In this document: positions 1-8,300 of the stretch, piece by piece
Position numbering within the stretch: the stretch's first letter is position 1
How the letters are laid out: each line of letters starts with the position of its first letter
Source: Photobacterium phosphoreum
GTDB taxonomy: Bacteria; Pseudomonadota; Gammaproteobacteria; Enterobacterales; Vibrionaceae
Assembly (NCBI RefSeq): GCF_002954725.1
Contig: NZ_MSCQ01000001.1
Span: 2,244,633 to 2,283,490 of the forward strand
Direction of reading: 5' to 3'
Length of the DNA: 38,858 nucleotides
Notes under the pieces: generated by a model
Seen by the model: only the letters and a program-made list of their open reading frames with translations
Told to the model about the DNA's origin: nothing
Databases searched by the model: none
Made by a program: the position numbers and the translations under genes

Positions 1-58
1 CGAACCTCCGACCGCCTGGTTCGTAGCCAAGTACTCTATCCAGCTGAGCTACGCGCGC
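1..58 (-). tRNA. tRNA-Arg (anticodon ACG), 3' end cut by window edge
   Basis: Read on the minus strand, the sequence shows a 7-nt acceptor strand, T8-A9, a D arm (GCTCAGCTGGATAGAGT), and an anticodon arm with loop CTACGAA, giving anticodon ACG at 22-24. The variable loop and the start of the T arm (GGTTCG) follow. The remaining T arm, acceptor strand and CCA lie outside the window. It decodes CGN arginine codons after A34-to-I34 editing, which is known for this tRNA family. It lies about 85 bp downstream of tRNA-Ser with no visible terminator between them, so the two are probably co-transcribed. Confidence 0.95.
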
Positions 59-142
59 ACTGTGCTTTATTACCGTTGCATTATCCCAAATTAAGATAAT
101 TAAATCAATAAGAAAGCGTTCACAATATCCATTAAAAAATAA

Positions 143-234
143 TGGCGGTGAAGGAGGGATTCGAACCCTCGATACGGGATAAACCGTATACTCCCTTAGC
201 AGGGGAGCGCCTTCAGCCTCTCGGCCACCTCACC
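143..234 (-). tRNA. tRNA-Ser (anticodon GCU)
   Basis: This is a class II tRNA read on the minus strand. It has acceptor GGTGAGG pairing with CTTCACC, discriminator G and an encoded CCA (143-145). The anticodon arm CTCCC-loop TGCTAAG gives anticodon GCT at 198-200. The long variable arm is typical of tRNA-Ser, and the T arm contains GGTTCGAATCC. It decodes AGC/AGU serine codons. Neighbouring csrA and tRNA-Arg give the usual gammaproteobacterial csrA-serV-argV order. Confidence 0.97.
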
Positions 235-249
235 GTGTTGTGGAGGCAC

Positions 250-277
250 ATATTACTGTTAGCCGAAAATAAGTCAA
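250..277 (-). promoter_or_regulatory. Putative sigma-70 promoter for the tRNA-Ser/tRNA-Arg unit
   Basis: On the minus strand, TTGACT (-35, 272-277) is separated by 16 bp from TAATAT (-10, 250-255). This lies about 15 bp upstream of the first base of tRNA-Ser. The position suits a stable-RNA promoter with a short leader. The call rests only on motif match and placement. Confidence 0.6.
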
Positions 278-458
278 ACACTTTATTGATAAAAACCAAC
301 ACTCATCGTGCGAATGCGCACTTAGTAAGCAATGCGGCAATTAATACAACGTAATCAATAAAACATTCATTTTGTGAGACAGATAATAGACTTTAAAACT
401 AGCTGAAGATATCGGTCTTTAATCACAACTAAAGCGGCATTACTTTTTCTACAGGCAC

Positions 459-486
459 AAAAAAGGCCAGGATAACAATCCTAGCC
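459..486 (-). terminator. Rho-independent terminator after csrA
   Basis: On the minus strand a 9-bp stem (GGCTAGGAT / ATCCTGGCC, one G-T pair) with a 4-nt loop is followed by a run of T residues. It begins about 10 bp past the csrA stop codon. It would end the csrA transcript and insulate the tRNA promoter downstream. Confidence 0.85.
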
Positions 487-495
487 CTCTTCGAA

Positions 496-693
496 TTAGT
501 AGTTACCAGTACTCGGAGTACCAGCTTCTTTTTCTGCTTGAATTCGCATATAAATTTCTTCACGGTGAACAGATACTTCTTTAGGTGCGTTAACACCGAT
601 ACGTACCTGATTTCCTTTAACACCAAGAACAGTGACAGTTACTTCGTCACCGATCATTAGAGTTTCACCTACACGACGTGTTAAAATTAGCAT
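496..693 (-). CDS. csrA: Carbon storage regulator CsrA (translational repressor)
   Basis: This 65-residue protein opens [16 protein letters not shown] and contains [19 protein letters not shown], which are the diagnostic CsrA segments. They include the strand-1 (LTRR) and strand-5 (HREEIY) residues that in E. coli contact GGA motifs in RNA leaders. CsrA is a homodimeric RNA-binding protein controlling carbon metabolism, motility and biofilm traits. The start has a strong AAGGAG Shine-Dalgarno 7 nt upstream. It follows lysC by 84 bp and ends at a strong terminator. In relatives its activity is countered by CsrB-type small RNAs driven by the BarA/UvrY system, and barA is also in this window. 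The family assignment is essentially certain. Confidence 0.98.
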   Translation of the reverse strand: MLILTRRVGETLMIGDEVTVTVLGVKGNQVRIGVNAPKEVSVHREEIYMRIQAEKEAGTPSTGNY

Positions 694-719
694 TCGAGTG
701 CTCCTTGAGTAATCTCAGT

Positions 720-746
720 CTTATAAGAATTTAACGTTTTATCCAA
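720..746 (-). promoter_or_regulatory. Weak candidate promoter for csrA
   Basis: On the minus strand TATAAG (-10, 720-725) lies about 27 bp upstream of the csrA start. A TTGGAT hexamer (741-746) sits 15 bp further upstream, which is shorter than the optimal 17 bp. It could give csrA expression independent of alaS-lysC read-through. The evidence is motif similarity only. Confidence 0.3.
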
Positions 747-777
747 TAAAATTCACAATTTCGTAAATAGCCGTAGC

Positions 778-1962
778 TCAAGAAACAGCAAGATGCGATA
801 GATTACCTAAACACTGGCCATCAACCACAAATTTTTCATGGACTAAATCAACAGCTGCAAGATGATCATCTTCATTAATCAATAAAGACAAGCATTTCTT
901 ATCGCCCTGATATGTATGCACTGTAATACCAGCCTCTTGCAGCGCCATTTGAACAGATGCCAAATGTTGCTGAATATCCTTTCCGATCAAAGAAAGTATA
1001 GAGACCATACCAATATGGCGCATTTTGCTATCAAACACTAGCCTTAAACGCGCTAAATCATCATTGGAAATAACGATTTGTGATATATCATCACTAGAAT
1101 TAGTTGATAAATTCCAAGCTGTCAAACCATATAGGCCTAACTGCTCATTAAGAACAGTTGCCGGTAGTGCAATATTAACTAAAACCTGCTGCCTTTGGAG
1201 TGCTACGCCAATGATGTTCTGATTACTCATTACATCAAAATTCACTAACGTCCCCTGCCCTTCTTCAAACGAAGAAAGAACACGTAATGGAACGCGATGT
1301 TGGCATGCATACTCTACAGACTGTAATTGTAGCACTTTTGCCCCTAAGCGCGCCATGCAAGTCATGTAATCAAAGTGAATAACGTCTAAACGCGCTGCAC
1401 TTGGTACAATTCTTGGATCAGTAGAATATACCCCATCAACATCAGTAAAGATCTGACATTCGTCTGCATTAAGTGCACTAGCAATAGCAACCGCAGTGGT
1501 ATCTGACCCGCCACGTCCTAAGGTTGTGACATTGCCATCAATGTCACGCCCTTGGAAACCGGCCACGACAACAATGTTGCCTTGGCCAAGTAATGTGGTC
1601 ATATTCTGGGTTTCAACCTCATGGATTGTGGCATTATTAAAGTTACTATCGGTATGGATAACAACTTGATCTGCCGTCAATGAGGTTGCGCTATAGCCCC
1701 GTTTATTTAACGCCATAGCCAATAGAGCAATTGACACCTGCTCACCCGCTGCGAGTAAAACATCTAACTCGCGAGGTGTGGGTATAGCATCAATCTGCTT
1801 AGCTAAGCCTAATAAACGATTAGTCTCACCGGCCATTGCAGATAATACAACGACAACTTGGTGGCCACACTGGCAGGCTTTTATTACTCGCTCAGCAACA
1901 GCCTCTATACGCTCAATACTGCCGACCGATGTACCACCAAATTTCTGCACTAATAGTGCCAC
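778..1962 (-). CDS. lysC: Aspartate kinase, monofunctional, with C-terminal ACT domains
   Basis: It catalyses ATP-dependent phosphorylation of L-aspartate, the first step to lysine, methionine, threonine and diaminopimelate. The 394-residue protein carries the amino-acid kinase signature KFGGTSVG at residues 7-14 and RGGSDTTA near residue 150. The last ~130 residues form tandem ACT-type regulatory domains. This length and layout match the Vibrio/Pseudomonas monofunctional type rather than the longer E. coli LysC. The start is a GTG at 1962 with GGAG 7 nt upstream. An out-of-frame ATG overlaps it by one base and runs into a stop after four codons. It follows alaS by 16 bp, so co-transcription is likely. 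End-product control through the ACT domains is expected, but the effector cannot be read from the sequence. Confidence 0.95.
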   Translation of the reverse strand: MALLVQKFGGTSVGSIERIEAVAERVIKACQCGHQVVVVLSAMAGETNRLLGLAKQIDAIPTPRELDVLLAAGEQVSIALLAMALNKRGYSATSLTADQVVIHTDSNFNNATIHEVETQNMTTLLGQGNIVVVAGFQGRDIDGNVTTLGRGGSDTTAVAIASALNADECQIFTDVDGVYSTDPRIVPSAARLDVIHFDYMTCMARLGAKVLQLQSVEYACQHRVPLRVLSSFEEGQGTLVNFDVMSNQNIIGVALQRQQVLVNIALPATVLNEQLGLYGLTAWNLSTNSSDDISQIVISNDDLARLRLVFDSKMRHIGMVSILSLIGKDIQQHLASVQMALQEAGITVHTYQGDKKCLSLLINEDDHLAAVDLVHEKFVVDGQCLGNLSHLAVS

Positions 1963-1978
1963 ATTGCCTCTCCAGTGA

Positions 1979-4600
1979 TTACAGTTTGTCAGCTAGCCAT
2001 GGTGCAACCGTCGCTAATGCCGCAGGCAATGCCGCTGCATCAGTACCGCCAGCTTGTGCCATATCAGGACGACCGCCGCCCTTGCCACCAACTTGCAGTG
2101 CCACTAAATTAACAAGTTCACCGGCTTTTACTTTACCGATTAAATCTTTAGTTACACCAGCAATTAGGCCGACTTTATCATCACTGACATTACCCAATAT
2201 AACCACTGCGCTACCTAGCTGATTTTTCAATTCATCAACCATGCCACGTAATGCTTTGTTATCTGCGCCGTCAAGTTGTGCAATTAACACTTTAACGCCG
2301 TTAATTTCTTGTACTTGATTAATAAGACCCGCACCTTCTTGTGCCGCTAGCTTATCTTTCAATTGCTGAATTTCTTTCTCTAATTGCTTGCTGTGTGATA
2401 CCAAAGCATCAACCTTGCTAACCACAGAAGCGACATCAGATTTCACTAAGCGCGCAGTGTTCGCTAGCATCATATCTTCAGTGTGCATTGCCGCAATCGC
2501 GCCAGCGCCTGTTACGGCTTCAATACGACGAATACCCGCAGCAATACCACTTTCTGATAGGATCTTAAACAGACCGATATCACCGGTACGGTTAGCGTGT
2601 ACACCACCACAAAGCTCAGTTGAGAAATCACCCATGCTTAATACACGGACTTGATCGTCATACTTCTCACCAAACAATGCCATCGCGCCATTTGCTTTCG
2701 CAGCGTCGATATCCATAATGTTAGTGTCGATGCTATGGTTAGCACGAATTTGTTCGTTAACCATATTTTCAACAGCACGCAATTGTTCAGGTTTAACCGC
2801 TTCTAGGTTTGAGAAGTCAAAACGAAGGCTATCCGCTTTCACTAATGAACCTTTCTGAGCAACGTGATCACCTAAAATAGTACGCAGTGCAGCATGCATT
2901 AAGTGGGTTGCTGAGTGGTTAAGACTGATCGCTTGACGACGCTCAGAATCAACAGCAGCAGTCAATTGTTGGCCAACCGTTAGTGTGCCTTCAACTAATT
3001 GGCCTTTATGACCAGATGCCGCGCCAAACTTTTGCGTATCAGCAACGTTAAACACCACGCCTTCAGCGGTTAGTAAACCACTATCGCCACACTGGCCGCC
3101 TGATTCTGCATAAAATGGTGTATTTGATAATACAACTAATGCATCTTCACCTGCATTGATAGTATCAACTGCATTACCGTCGCGGTATAGCGCAACAATC
3201 ACACCTTCGCCATCCGTCGCGCTGTAACCACAGAACGTCGTTTCAGCATCAACTTTGATTGCGTCATTGTAATCAACACCAAAGTTACCCGCATCACGCG
3301 CACGTTGACGTTGTGCAGCCATTGCTGTTTCAAAACCGTCTTCATCGATTGAGAAACCACGCTCACGAGCAACATCGTTAGTTAAGTCAGCAGGGAAACC
3401 ATAAGTATCGTAAAGTTTAAATACGGTTTCACCATCAAGGACATTGCCGTCGATGTTATCTAATGCTTCATTAAGAATCGTTAGACCGCGATCAAGCGTA
3501 CGACTGAAGTTATCTTCTTCAATCTTTAGTACTTTCTCTACTAGCTCTTGTTGTGCTTTTAGCTCAACACCCGCAGTACCCATGATCTCAGCTAATGGAC
3601 CAACAAGTTTATAGAAGAACACACCTTGTGCGCCTAACTTGTTACCATGACGTACTGCACGACGAATAATACGACGTAATACATAACCACGGCCTTCATT
3701 TGATGGCATAACACCATCAGCAATTAAGAATGCACAAGAACGGATATGGTCAGCAACAACGCGTAATGATTGATTAGACAAATCGTCATAACCAATAACA
3801 GCTGCAGCTTCTTTAATTAGCGTTTTGAATATATCGATTTCGTAGTTTGAGTGTACGCCTTGCATAATTGCGGCAATACGCTCAATACCCATACCAGTAT
3901 CTACAGATGGCTTAGGTAGCGGTTCCATGGTGCCGTCAGCTTGACGGTTGAACTGCATAAATACGTTATTCCAGATCTCAATAAAGCGATCACCATCTTC
4001 TTCAGGTGTACCTGGACGGCCACCCCAGATGTGATCACCGTGATCATAGAAAATTTCAGTACATGGGCCACAAGGACCAGTGTCACCCATTTGCCAGAAG
4101 TTATCTGAAGCAAACGGTGCGCCTTTATTGTCGCCAATACGAACAATGCGATCAGCTGGAATACCAATTTCTTTATTCCAGATCTCAAATGCTTCATCAT
4201 CACTTTCATAGATAGTAACAACTAAACGATCTGCTGGAAGCTGAAGTTCTTTGGTTAGAAATTCCCACGCATAACCAATCGCATCATGCTTGAAGTAATC
4301 ACCAAAGCTAAAGTTACCTAGCATTTCAAAGAAGGTATGGTGACGGGCTGTAAAGCCTACATTTTCAAGGTCGTTATGTTTACCACCCGCACGAACACAA
4401 CGCTGAGCGCTTGTCGCACGTGTATAGTTACGCTTTTCAAGACCGAGAAATGTATCTTTAAACTGGTTCATACCTGCGTTAGTGAATAACAACGTTGGGT
4501 CATTCGCAGGTACCAAAGATGAGCTTTCCACGATCTGGTGGCCTTTGCTCTCGAAAAACGCAAGATACGCGCGGCGAATCTCATCAGTGCTCATGTACAT
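1979..4600 (-). CDS. alaS: Alanine--tRNA ligase
   Basis: It charges tRNA-Ala with alanine and edits mischarged Ser/Gly. The N-terminal catalytic domain contains [27 protein letters not shown] class II motifs and [16 protein letters not shown]. The editing domain carries the zinc motif HSATHLMH around residues 558-566 and CGGVH near residue 662. A coiled C-terminal segment ends in a C-Ala domain with a [15 protein letters not shown] stretch. The open frame extends 35 codons further upstream, but family alignment places the start at [10 protein letters not shown] (ATG at 4600), preceded by an AGGA Shine-Dalgarno. That gives 873 residues, close to the usual ~875. Downstream, lysC follows after 16 bp. 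Confidence 0.98.
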   Translation of the reverse strand: MYMSTDEIRRAYLAFFESKGHQIVESSSLVPANDPTLLFTNAGMNQFKDTFLGLEKRNYTRATSAQRCVRAGGKHNDLENVGFTARHHTFFEMLGNFSFGDYFKHDAIGYAWEFLTKELQLPADRLVVTIYESDDEAFEIWNKEIGIPADRIVRIGDNKGAPFASDNFWQMGDTGPCGPCTEIFYDHGDHIWGGRPGTPEEDGDRFIEIWNNVFMQFNRQADGTMEPLPKPSVDTGMGIERIAAIMQGVHSNYEIDIFKTLIKEAAAVIGYDDLSNQSLRVVADHIRSCAFLIADGVMPSNEGRGYVLRRIIRRAVRHGNKLGAQGVFFYKLVGPLAEIMGTAGVELKAQQELVEKVLKIEEDNFSRTLDRGLTILNEALDNIDGNVLDGETVFKLYDTYGFPADLTNDVARERGFSIDEDGFETAMAAQRQRARDAGNFGVDYNDAIKVDAETTFCGYSATDGEGVIVALYRDGNAVDTINAGEDALVVLSNTPFYAESGGQCGDSGLLTAEGVVFNVADTQKFGAASGHKGQLVEGTLTVGQQLTAAVDSERRQAISLNHSATHLMHAALRTILGDHVAQKGSLVKADSLRFDFSNLEAVKPEQLRAVENMVNEQIRANHSIDTNIMDIDAAKANGAMALFGEKYDDQVRVLSMGDFSTELCGGVHANRTGDIGLFKILSESGIAAGIRRIEAVTGAGAIAAMHTEDMMLANTARLVKSDVASVVSKVDALVSHSKQLEKEIQQLKDKLAAQEGAGLINQVQEINGVKVLIAQLDGADNKALRGMVDELKNQLGSAVVILGNVSDDKVGLIAGVTKDLIGKVKAGELVNLVALQVGGKGGGRPDMAQAGGTDAAALPAALATVAPWLADKL

Positions 4601-4726
4601 TGGCAAATCCTGAATTAATGCTTGAAATAGAAGGACAGAAAAACACCTGATGGCGAATTTCTTCGATAACCGTTCACGCCTTAAATCACAAAGCTTAGTG
4701 AACAATCACCGTCTAGTAATAAAACT

Positions 4727-4755
4727 AAGATAAATTTTTTGGGGGCTATTGTAAA
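4727..4755 (-). promoter_or_regulatory. Putative sigma-70 promoter for alaS
   Basis: On the minus strand TTTACA (-35, 4750-4755), a 17-bp spacer and TATCTT (-10, 4727-4732) lie about 130 bp upstream of the alaS ATG. The match is fair and the spacing is ideal. It implies a leader of about 120 nt. No T-box or other riboswitch structure was recognised there. Confidence 0.5.
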
Positions 4756-4956
4756 ACAACGGTAGCTATTACGGGAAATGATATGTGACGAAATGTATCA
4801 AATAATCGCCCTTTGTATCCCTAATTAACGCTAAGCCCTGTTGTAATCTATTCATAGAACATATGAACTCTCACCAATAATGGCGATAAATTAAATATTG
4901 TAGCCGCTATTTGTGTACGTAGCATTAGTGCCTTTTTTTAGGCAAGCCCATCAATA
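4756..4956 (-). other. kch-alaS intergenic remainder, no gene seen
   Basis: The gap between kch and alaS is 356 bp in all. It holds the alaS leader and candidate promoter plus this AT-rich remainder. Just past the kch stop, TGCCT / AGGCA flanks a run of T at about 4929-4943. It lacks a following T-run on the kch strand, so I do not call it a terminator. I see no ORF with coding character or other recognisable site. Confidence 0.5.
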
Positions 4957-6186
4957 TTATTTATTAATTTCTTTTTCTGATAGCCCTTGTACAGAATGTA
5001 ATAGTGACGCCACAATCGAATCACTATCAATACTTTCACCGTTTAATACTCGCGCCAGAATATCACTTGCAAACTGCTGCGGTGAAATCACAATGTCAGG
5101 ATTAACGCTTTTCACTTTATTGATGTTTTTACTCTCATTTACCAATGCTACAGTACGTGCAGAGCTGGCTAATTCAATCGCTGATAGCACAATAAACGCA
5201 TTGTCAGCATCATCATCACTCAGCGCAAGTACCGCTTTAGCATTCATCACTCCAGCTTGGGTTAAAATAGCGCCATCACTGTAGTCACCAACAACCACGT
5301 CAAGTCCTTCTAATTGGTCTTTTGCCACTTGCTGTATCCGCGGCGACACAATCACCGTAATCGGCTGCTTACGCTCCGTTAGTTGCTTAATAGTATTCAC
5401 TGCAAGGCTTGATAAGCCACAAATTATAAAGTGATTAGTACGATCCATTTTTTTGCTATTACCTTTAACTAGTCGTTCAAAACCACTATGAACAACAGGG
5501 CCTAATACTGACGTTGCCGAGGTGGCAAACACTGTAATACCTGACACAATAACCGAAATAGTAAATAATCGAGCTGGTTCAGAAACTGGCACTATATCGC
5601 CATATCCAACCGTAGACATGGTTTCTATCGCATAATAAAACGCAGTTAATAAACTGGTAATTTTAGGATTAAAACCATCACCAAAATACAACGCGCCATA
5701 TGTTGAGGTTAATAATAAAGTAATCACACTGATTAACGCAAAGATACTACCGGCAGCAACACTACTTTTAGAAAAGTATTTACGCACCATAAATAACAAC
5801 ACTAATGATGCGATACCATAGTGAATATTATGGGTTTGTTGAGGATGAATATGGGCAGTATAAAAAATATTGATCAGCATTAAGGTAAAACTGATCATCC
5901 ATGAAATTCGAGCGCGAAAAAACAGTCCAAATGAACTCATTACAATAAACACACCCAGCATAAAATAAGGTGCATTGGTTAAAAAACTGGCGTTAATCTG
6001 TTCGTAATTTCGAACATTAAATAAGGTATAAAGATCGATCGGCAAACCGTAAACTGTGTGAAAGATAAGCCCACTGTTACCTAAAACAAACAAAGCCACA
6101 AAAATATGGCGCAGAGTGTAAAGCCACTCAGTAAAACGTCGAATAGTTTTTCCCACCCAACGTATCAACGACACATGTTCTTTCAT
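4957..6186 (-). CDS. kch: Voltage-gated-type potassium channel Kch (six-TM channel with RCK domain)
   Basis: This inner-membrane potassium channel has 409 residues (E. coli Kch has 417) and aligns along its whole length. Hydrophobic segments lie at about 24-44, 72-90, 95-112, 120-134, 143-165 and 205-225. The selectivity filter TVGYGD is at 192-197, followed by SARLFTISVI-like pore-helix sequence (here EPARLFTISVIVSGITVFATS). From about residue 250, FIICGLSSLAVNTI and DADNAFIVLSA mark the cytoplasmic RCK/TrkA-N nucleotide-binding domain. Met247, at the linker, aligns with the internal start known in E. coli kch. The S4 segment carries few positive charges, as in Kch generally. The gene lies between recA and alaS, where recX is commonly found. 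The physiological role of Kch is not settled in the family. Confidence 0.93.
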   Translation of the reverse strand: MKEHVSLIRWVGKTIRRFTEWLYTLRHIFVALFVLGNSGLIFHTVYGLPIDLYTLFNVRNYEQINASFLTNAPYFMLGVFIVMSSFGLFFRARISWMISFTLMLINIFYTAHIHPQQTHNIHYGIASLVLLFMVRKYFSKSSVAAGSIFALISVITLLLTSTYGALYFGDGFNPKITSLLTAFYYAIETMSTVGYGDIVPVSEPARLFTISVIVSGITVFATSATSVLGPVVHSGFERLVKGNSKKMDRTNHFIICGLSSLAVNTIKQLTERKQPITVIVSPRIQQVAKDQLEGLDVVVGDYSDGAILTQAGVMNAKAVLALSDDDADNAFIVLSAIELASSARTVALVNESKNINKVKSVNPDIVISPQQFASDILARVLNGESIDSDSIVASLLHSVQGLSEKEINK

Positions 6187-6266
6187 TACAAATACGCCTA
6201 CCTAATAAAACTCACCGACTCAATTTAATTACAAATCAATATAAAGCTCATACCTTAATCTGCCAT

Positions 6267-6297
6267 ATTAAAACAGAAAACACGCTAAGTTTGTCAA
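6267..6297 (-). promoter_or_regulatory. Candidate kch promoter
   Basis: On the minus strand a consensus TTGACA (6292-6297) is followed, after a long 19-bp spacer, by TTTAAT (6267-6272), about 80 bp upstream of kch. The recA terminator lies just upstream, so kch needs its own promoter. The over-long spacer lowers confidence. Confidence 0.35.
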
Positions 6298-6343
6298 TTA
6301 AATAAGTTTTGAACAATATCATCCGCATGCAAAATAAAGTCAT

Positions 6344-6370
6344 AAAAAAACCCAGCACAATGGCTGGGTT
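6344..6370 (-). terminator. Rho-independent terminator after recA
   Basis: On the minus strand the stem AACCCAGC / GCTGGGTT with a 6-nt loop is followed by seven T residues, about 40 bp past the recA stop codon. It would separate recA from kch transcriptionally. Confidence 0.93.
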
Positions 6371-6411
6371 AGTATCGAGATACGATAGAAATACGCTAAA
6401 AAATACTTTAA

Positions 6412-7464
6412 TTAAAAAGCGTCGTCATCTTTGGCATCAATTGCTGCAACATCTTTAGCGTCAGTTTCAGCAACGACAGGCGTTAACAGTAAGTCACGTA
6501 ATTTCTTTTCAATCTCAGCGGCAATAGCTGGATTTTCAACAAGGTATTTGCAAGAGTTTGCTTTACCTTGACCAATCTTATTACCTTGGTAGCTATACCA
6601 AGCACCCGCTTTTTCAACTAATTTGTTCTTCACACCAAGGTCAATCAACTCACCATTACGGTTAAAACCTTGGCCATATAAAATCTGTGTTTCTGCTTGC
6701 TTAAAGGGTGCTGCAATCTTGTTCTTAACAACTTTAATGCGGGTTTCGTTACCAACAACTTCATCACCATCTTTAATTGCGCCAGTACGACGAATATCAA
6801 GACGAACAGAAGCATAGAACTTCAATGCGTTACCACCGGTTGTGGTTTCTGGGTTACCAAACATTACACCAATCTTCATACGAATTTGGTTAATGAAGAT
6901 ACACATACAGTTAGACTGTTTAAGGTTACCGGTTAATTTACGCATTGCTTGCGATAGCATACGTGCTTGCAGACCCATATGAGAGTCACCCATTTCACCT
7001 TCGATTTCAGCTTTTGGTGTTAGGGCTGCAACGGAGTCAACTACAATAACATCCACCGCACCTGAACGTGCTAGGGCGTCAACAATTTCTAAAGCCTGCT
7101 CGCCAGTATCGGGTTGAGAAACAAGTAGCTCATTAATATCAACACCTAATTTCTGAGCATAAATTGGATCAAGTGCATGCTCGGCATCAATAAATGCACA
7201 GGTTTTGCCTTGCTTTTGAGCAGCTGAGATAACTTCAAGTGTCAGTGTTGTTTTACCTGAGGATTCTGGACCGTAGATTTCTACGATACGTCCCATTGGC
7301 AAGCCACCAGCACCTAGTGCGATATCAAGAGACAATGAACCTGTCGAAATAGTTTCGATATCCATTGTTTTGTTATCGCCCAATTTCATAATTGAACCTT
7401 TACCGAACTGCTTCTCAATCTGGCCTAACGCTGCGGCAAGAGCCTTCTGCTTGTTGTCGTCCAT
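6412..7464 (-). CDS. recA: Recombinase RecA
   Basis: This DNA-dependent ATPase forms filaments on single-stranded DNA, promotes strand exchange and triggers LexA self-cleavage. The protein has 350 residues. The Walker A motif GPESSGKTT is at 65-73, [19 protein letters not shown] marks the Walker B and neighbouring region, and loop L2 carries [19 protein letters not shown]. The C-terminus is acidic ([16 protein letters not shown]), as in E. coli. The ATG at 7464 ([10 protein letters not shown]) has GGAG 6 nt upstream. A TTG four codons earlier overlaps that Shine-Dalgarno and is not credible. A sigma-70 promoter with an embedded LexA box lies upstream, and a strong terminator follows. No recX follows it. 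Confidence 0.99.
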   Translation of the reverse strand: MDDNKQKALAAALGQIEKQFGKGSIMKLGDNKTMDIETISTGSLSLDIALGAGGLPMGRIVEIYGPESSGKTTLTLEVISAAQKQGKTCAFIDAEHALDPIYAQKLGVDINELLVSQPDTGEQALEIVDALARSGAVDVIVVDSVAALTPKAEIEGEMGDSHMGLQARMLSQAMRKLTGNLKQSNCMCIFINQIRMKIGVMFGNPETTTGGNALKFYASVRLDIRRTGAIKDGDEVVGNETRIKVVKNKIAAPFKQAETQILYGQGFNRNGELIDLGVKNKLVEKAGAWYSYQGNKIGQGKANSCKYLVENPAIAAEIEKKLRDLLLTPVVAETDAKDVAAIDAKDDDAF

Positions 7465-7516
7465 TTGACTCTCCAACGGATGCTAAAATAAAGTTACTGA
7501 TCTGGATATGAGACTT

Positions 7517-7544
7517 AGTATACTGTCTATTCATACAGTGTCTA
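7517..7544 (-). promoter_or_regulatory. recA promoter (sigma-70 type)
   Basis: On the minus strand TAGACA (-35, 7539-7544) and TATACT (-10, 7517-7522) are separated by 16 bp, and each hexamer matches consensus at 5 of 6 positions. The LexA box core occupies the entire spacer. The predicted transcript leader is about 45 nt. Confidence 0.8.
7521..7540 (-). promoter_or_regulatory. LexA (SOS) box of recA
   Basis: TACTGTCTATTCATACAGTG contains the core CTGT-N8-ACAG (7523-7538), the gammaproteobacterial LexA consensus. It sits exactly between the -35 and -10 hexamers, so bound LexA would block RNA polymerase. This is direct sequence evidence for SOS control of recA. Confidence 0.93.
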
Positions 7545-7590
7545 GTTCTGGTTTGTTTTTTTTTGTCAAATACAATTTCTGCCGATGAGA

Positions 7591-8088
7591 TCACTCATTT
7601 ATAACCGTGTTTACACGAGAAATTAACCCCGATAATGCTTTAGCTATTGCTTGTTGTCTAACCTGTTGGCGTGAACCATTAAATAAACAACATTGTGTCT
7701 GCTGCCAACCGGTCGCATCAGCCCAAGCAAACCACACCGTACCGACAGGTTTTTCTTCACTGCCACCATCAGGACCAGCAATACCACTAATAGCAACACT
7801 AATATCTGCTCGCGAAGCAGCTAAAGCACCACAGGCCATTTCAAATACTACTGCCTCACTCACTGCACCAAACTCAGCCAATGCTTGTTCAGTAACACTA
7901 AGCATTTGTTTCTTGGCTTCATTGCTATAAGTAATAAAAGCACGATTAAACCATGCTGAACTTCCCGGAATATCAGTAATAGCAAATGAGACCCCACCAC
8001 CAGTACAAGACTCGGCGGTTGTTGCTACCCACTGCTTAGCTGTTAACACTTCACCAAGTTCATAAGCCAATTGTTCAATATTTGCCAT
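7591..8088 (-). CDS. pncC: Nicotinamide-nucleotide amidohydrolase PncC (CinA C-terminal family)
   Basis: It deamidates nicotinamide mononucleotide to nicotinate mononucleotide in the pyridine nucleotide cycle, salvaging NMN released by DNA ligase. The 165-residue protein is the stand-alone CinA C-terminal domain. It has TTAESCTGG near residues 24-32 (catalytic Ser), ITDIPGSSAWF, VTYSNEAK-like ITYSNEAKKQML, and SGIAGPDGGSEEKPVGTVWF. It lacks the N-terminal MoCF-like domain of full-length CinA, as in E. coli PncC. The start is ATG at 8088 with GGAGG 5 nt upstream. The open frame begins four codons earlier at a TTG that overlaps this Shine-Dalgarno. The pncC-recA order is conserved among relatives. 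Confidence 0.93.
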   Translation of the reverse strand: MANIEQLAYELGEVLTAKQWVATTAESCTGGGVSFAITDIPGSSAWFNRAFITYSNEAKKQMLSVTEQALAEFGAVSEAVVFEMACGALAASRADISVAISGIAGPDGGSEEKPVGTVWFAWADATGWQQTQCCLFNGSRQQVRQQAIAKALSGLISRVNTVINE

Positions 8089-8300
8089 TAGTGCCTCCAA
8101 GCTGGTTTCTATTTATTGTCTTTAATAGATTGATGTATATCTACTAACTTTACGCCTGTTCATCACCATTGCAAAGACGATAAAAAAAGTCCAATGGCTA
8201 CTTTGCTCGATCCACCGATTCACGTATTCTTAGGCTTCATTATTTTATTGGTCGAGCTATTTAAGTAGCCGACGTTGAACCAGCAAGAGTAGGCAATATC

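Noticed and set aside
142..354. 70-codon open frame across the tRNA-Ser gene on the plus strand
   Set aside because: It is antisense to a clear tRNA gene and has no family resemblance or ribosome binding site.
1836..2222. 128-codon plus-strand frame opposite lysC/alaS
   Set aside because: It is antisense to two well-supported genes, of low-complexity composition, with no recognisable domain.
4601..4705. 35-codon N-terminal extension of alaS
   Set aside because: The family starts at MYMSTDE and a Shine-Dalgarno precedes that ATG. The extension overlaps the likely leader.
4929..4943. Possible terminator just after kch (TGCCT...AGGCA)
   Set aside because: The T-run is inside the loop and no U-tract follows the stem on the kch strand.
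4913..5284. 123-codon plus-strand frame opposite the kch 3' end
   Set aside because: It is the complement of the conserved RCK-domain coding sequence, with Ser/Ala-rich translation typical of antisense frames.
8101..8300. Inverted repeat CCATTG...CAATGG and weak -35/-10 pairs between pncC and mutS
   Set aside because: The arms are short, the spacing is loose and the hexamer matches are poor, so it is not distinguishable from chance by eye.
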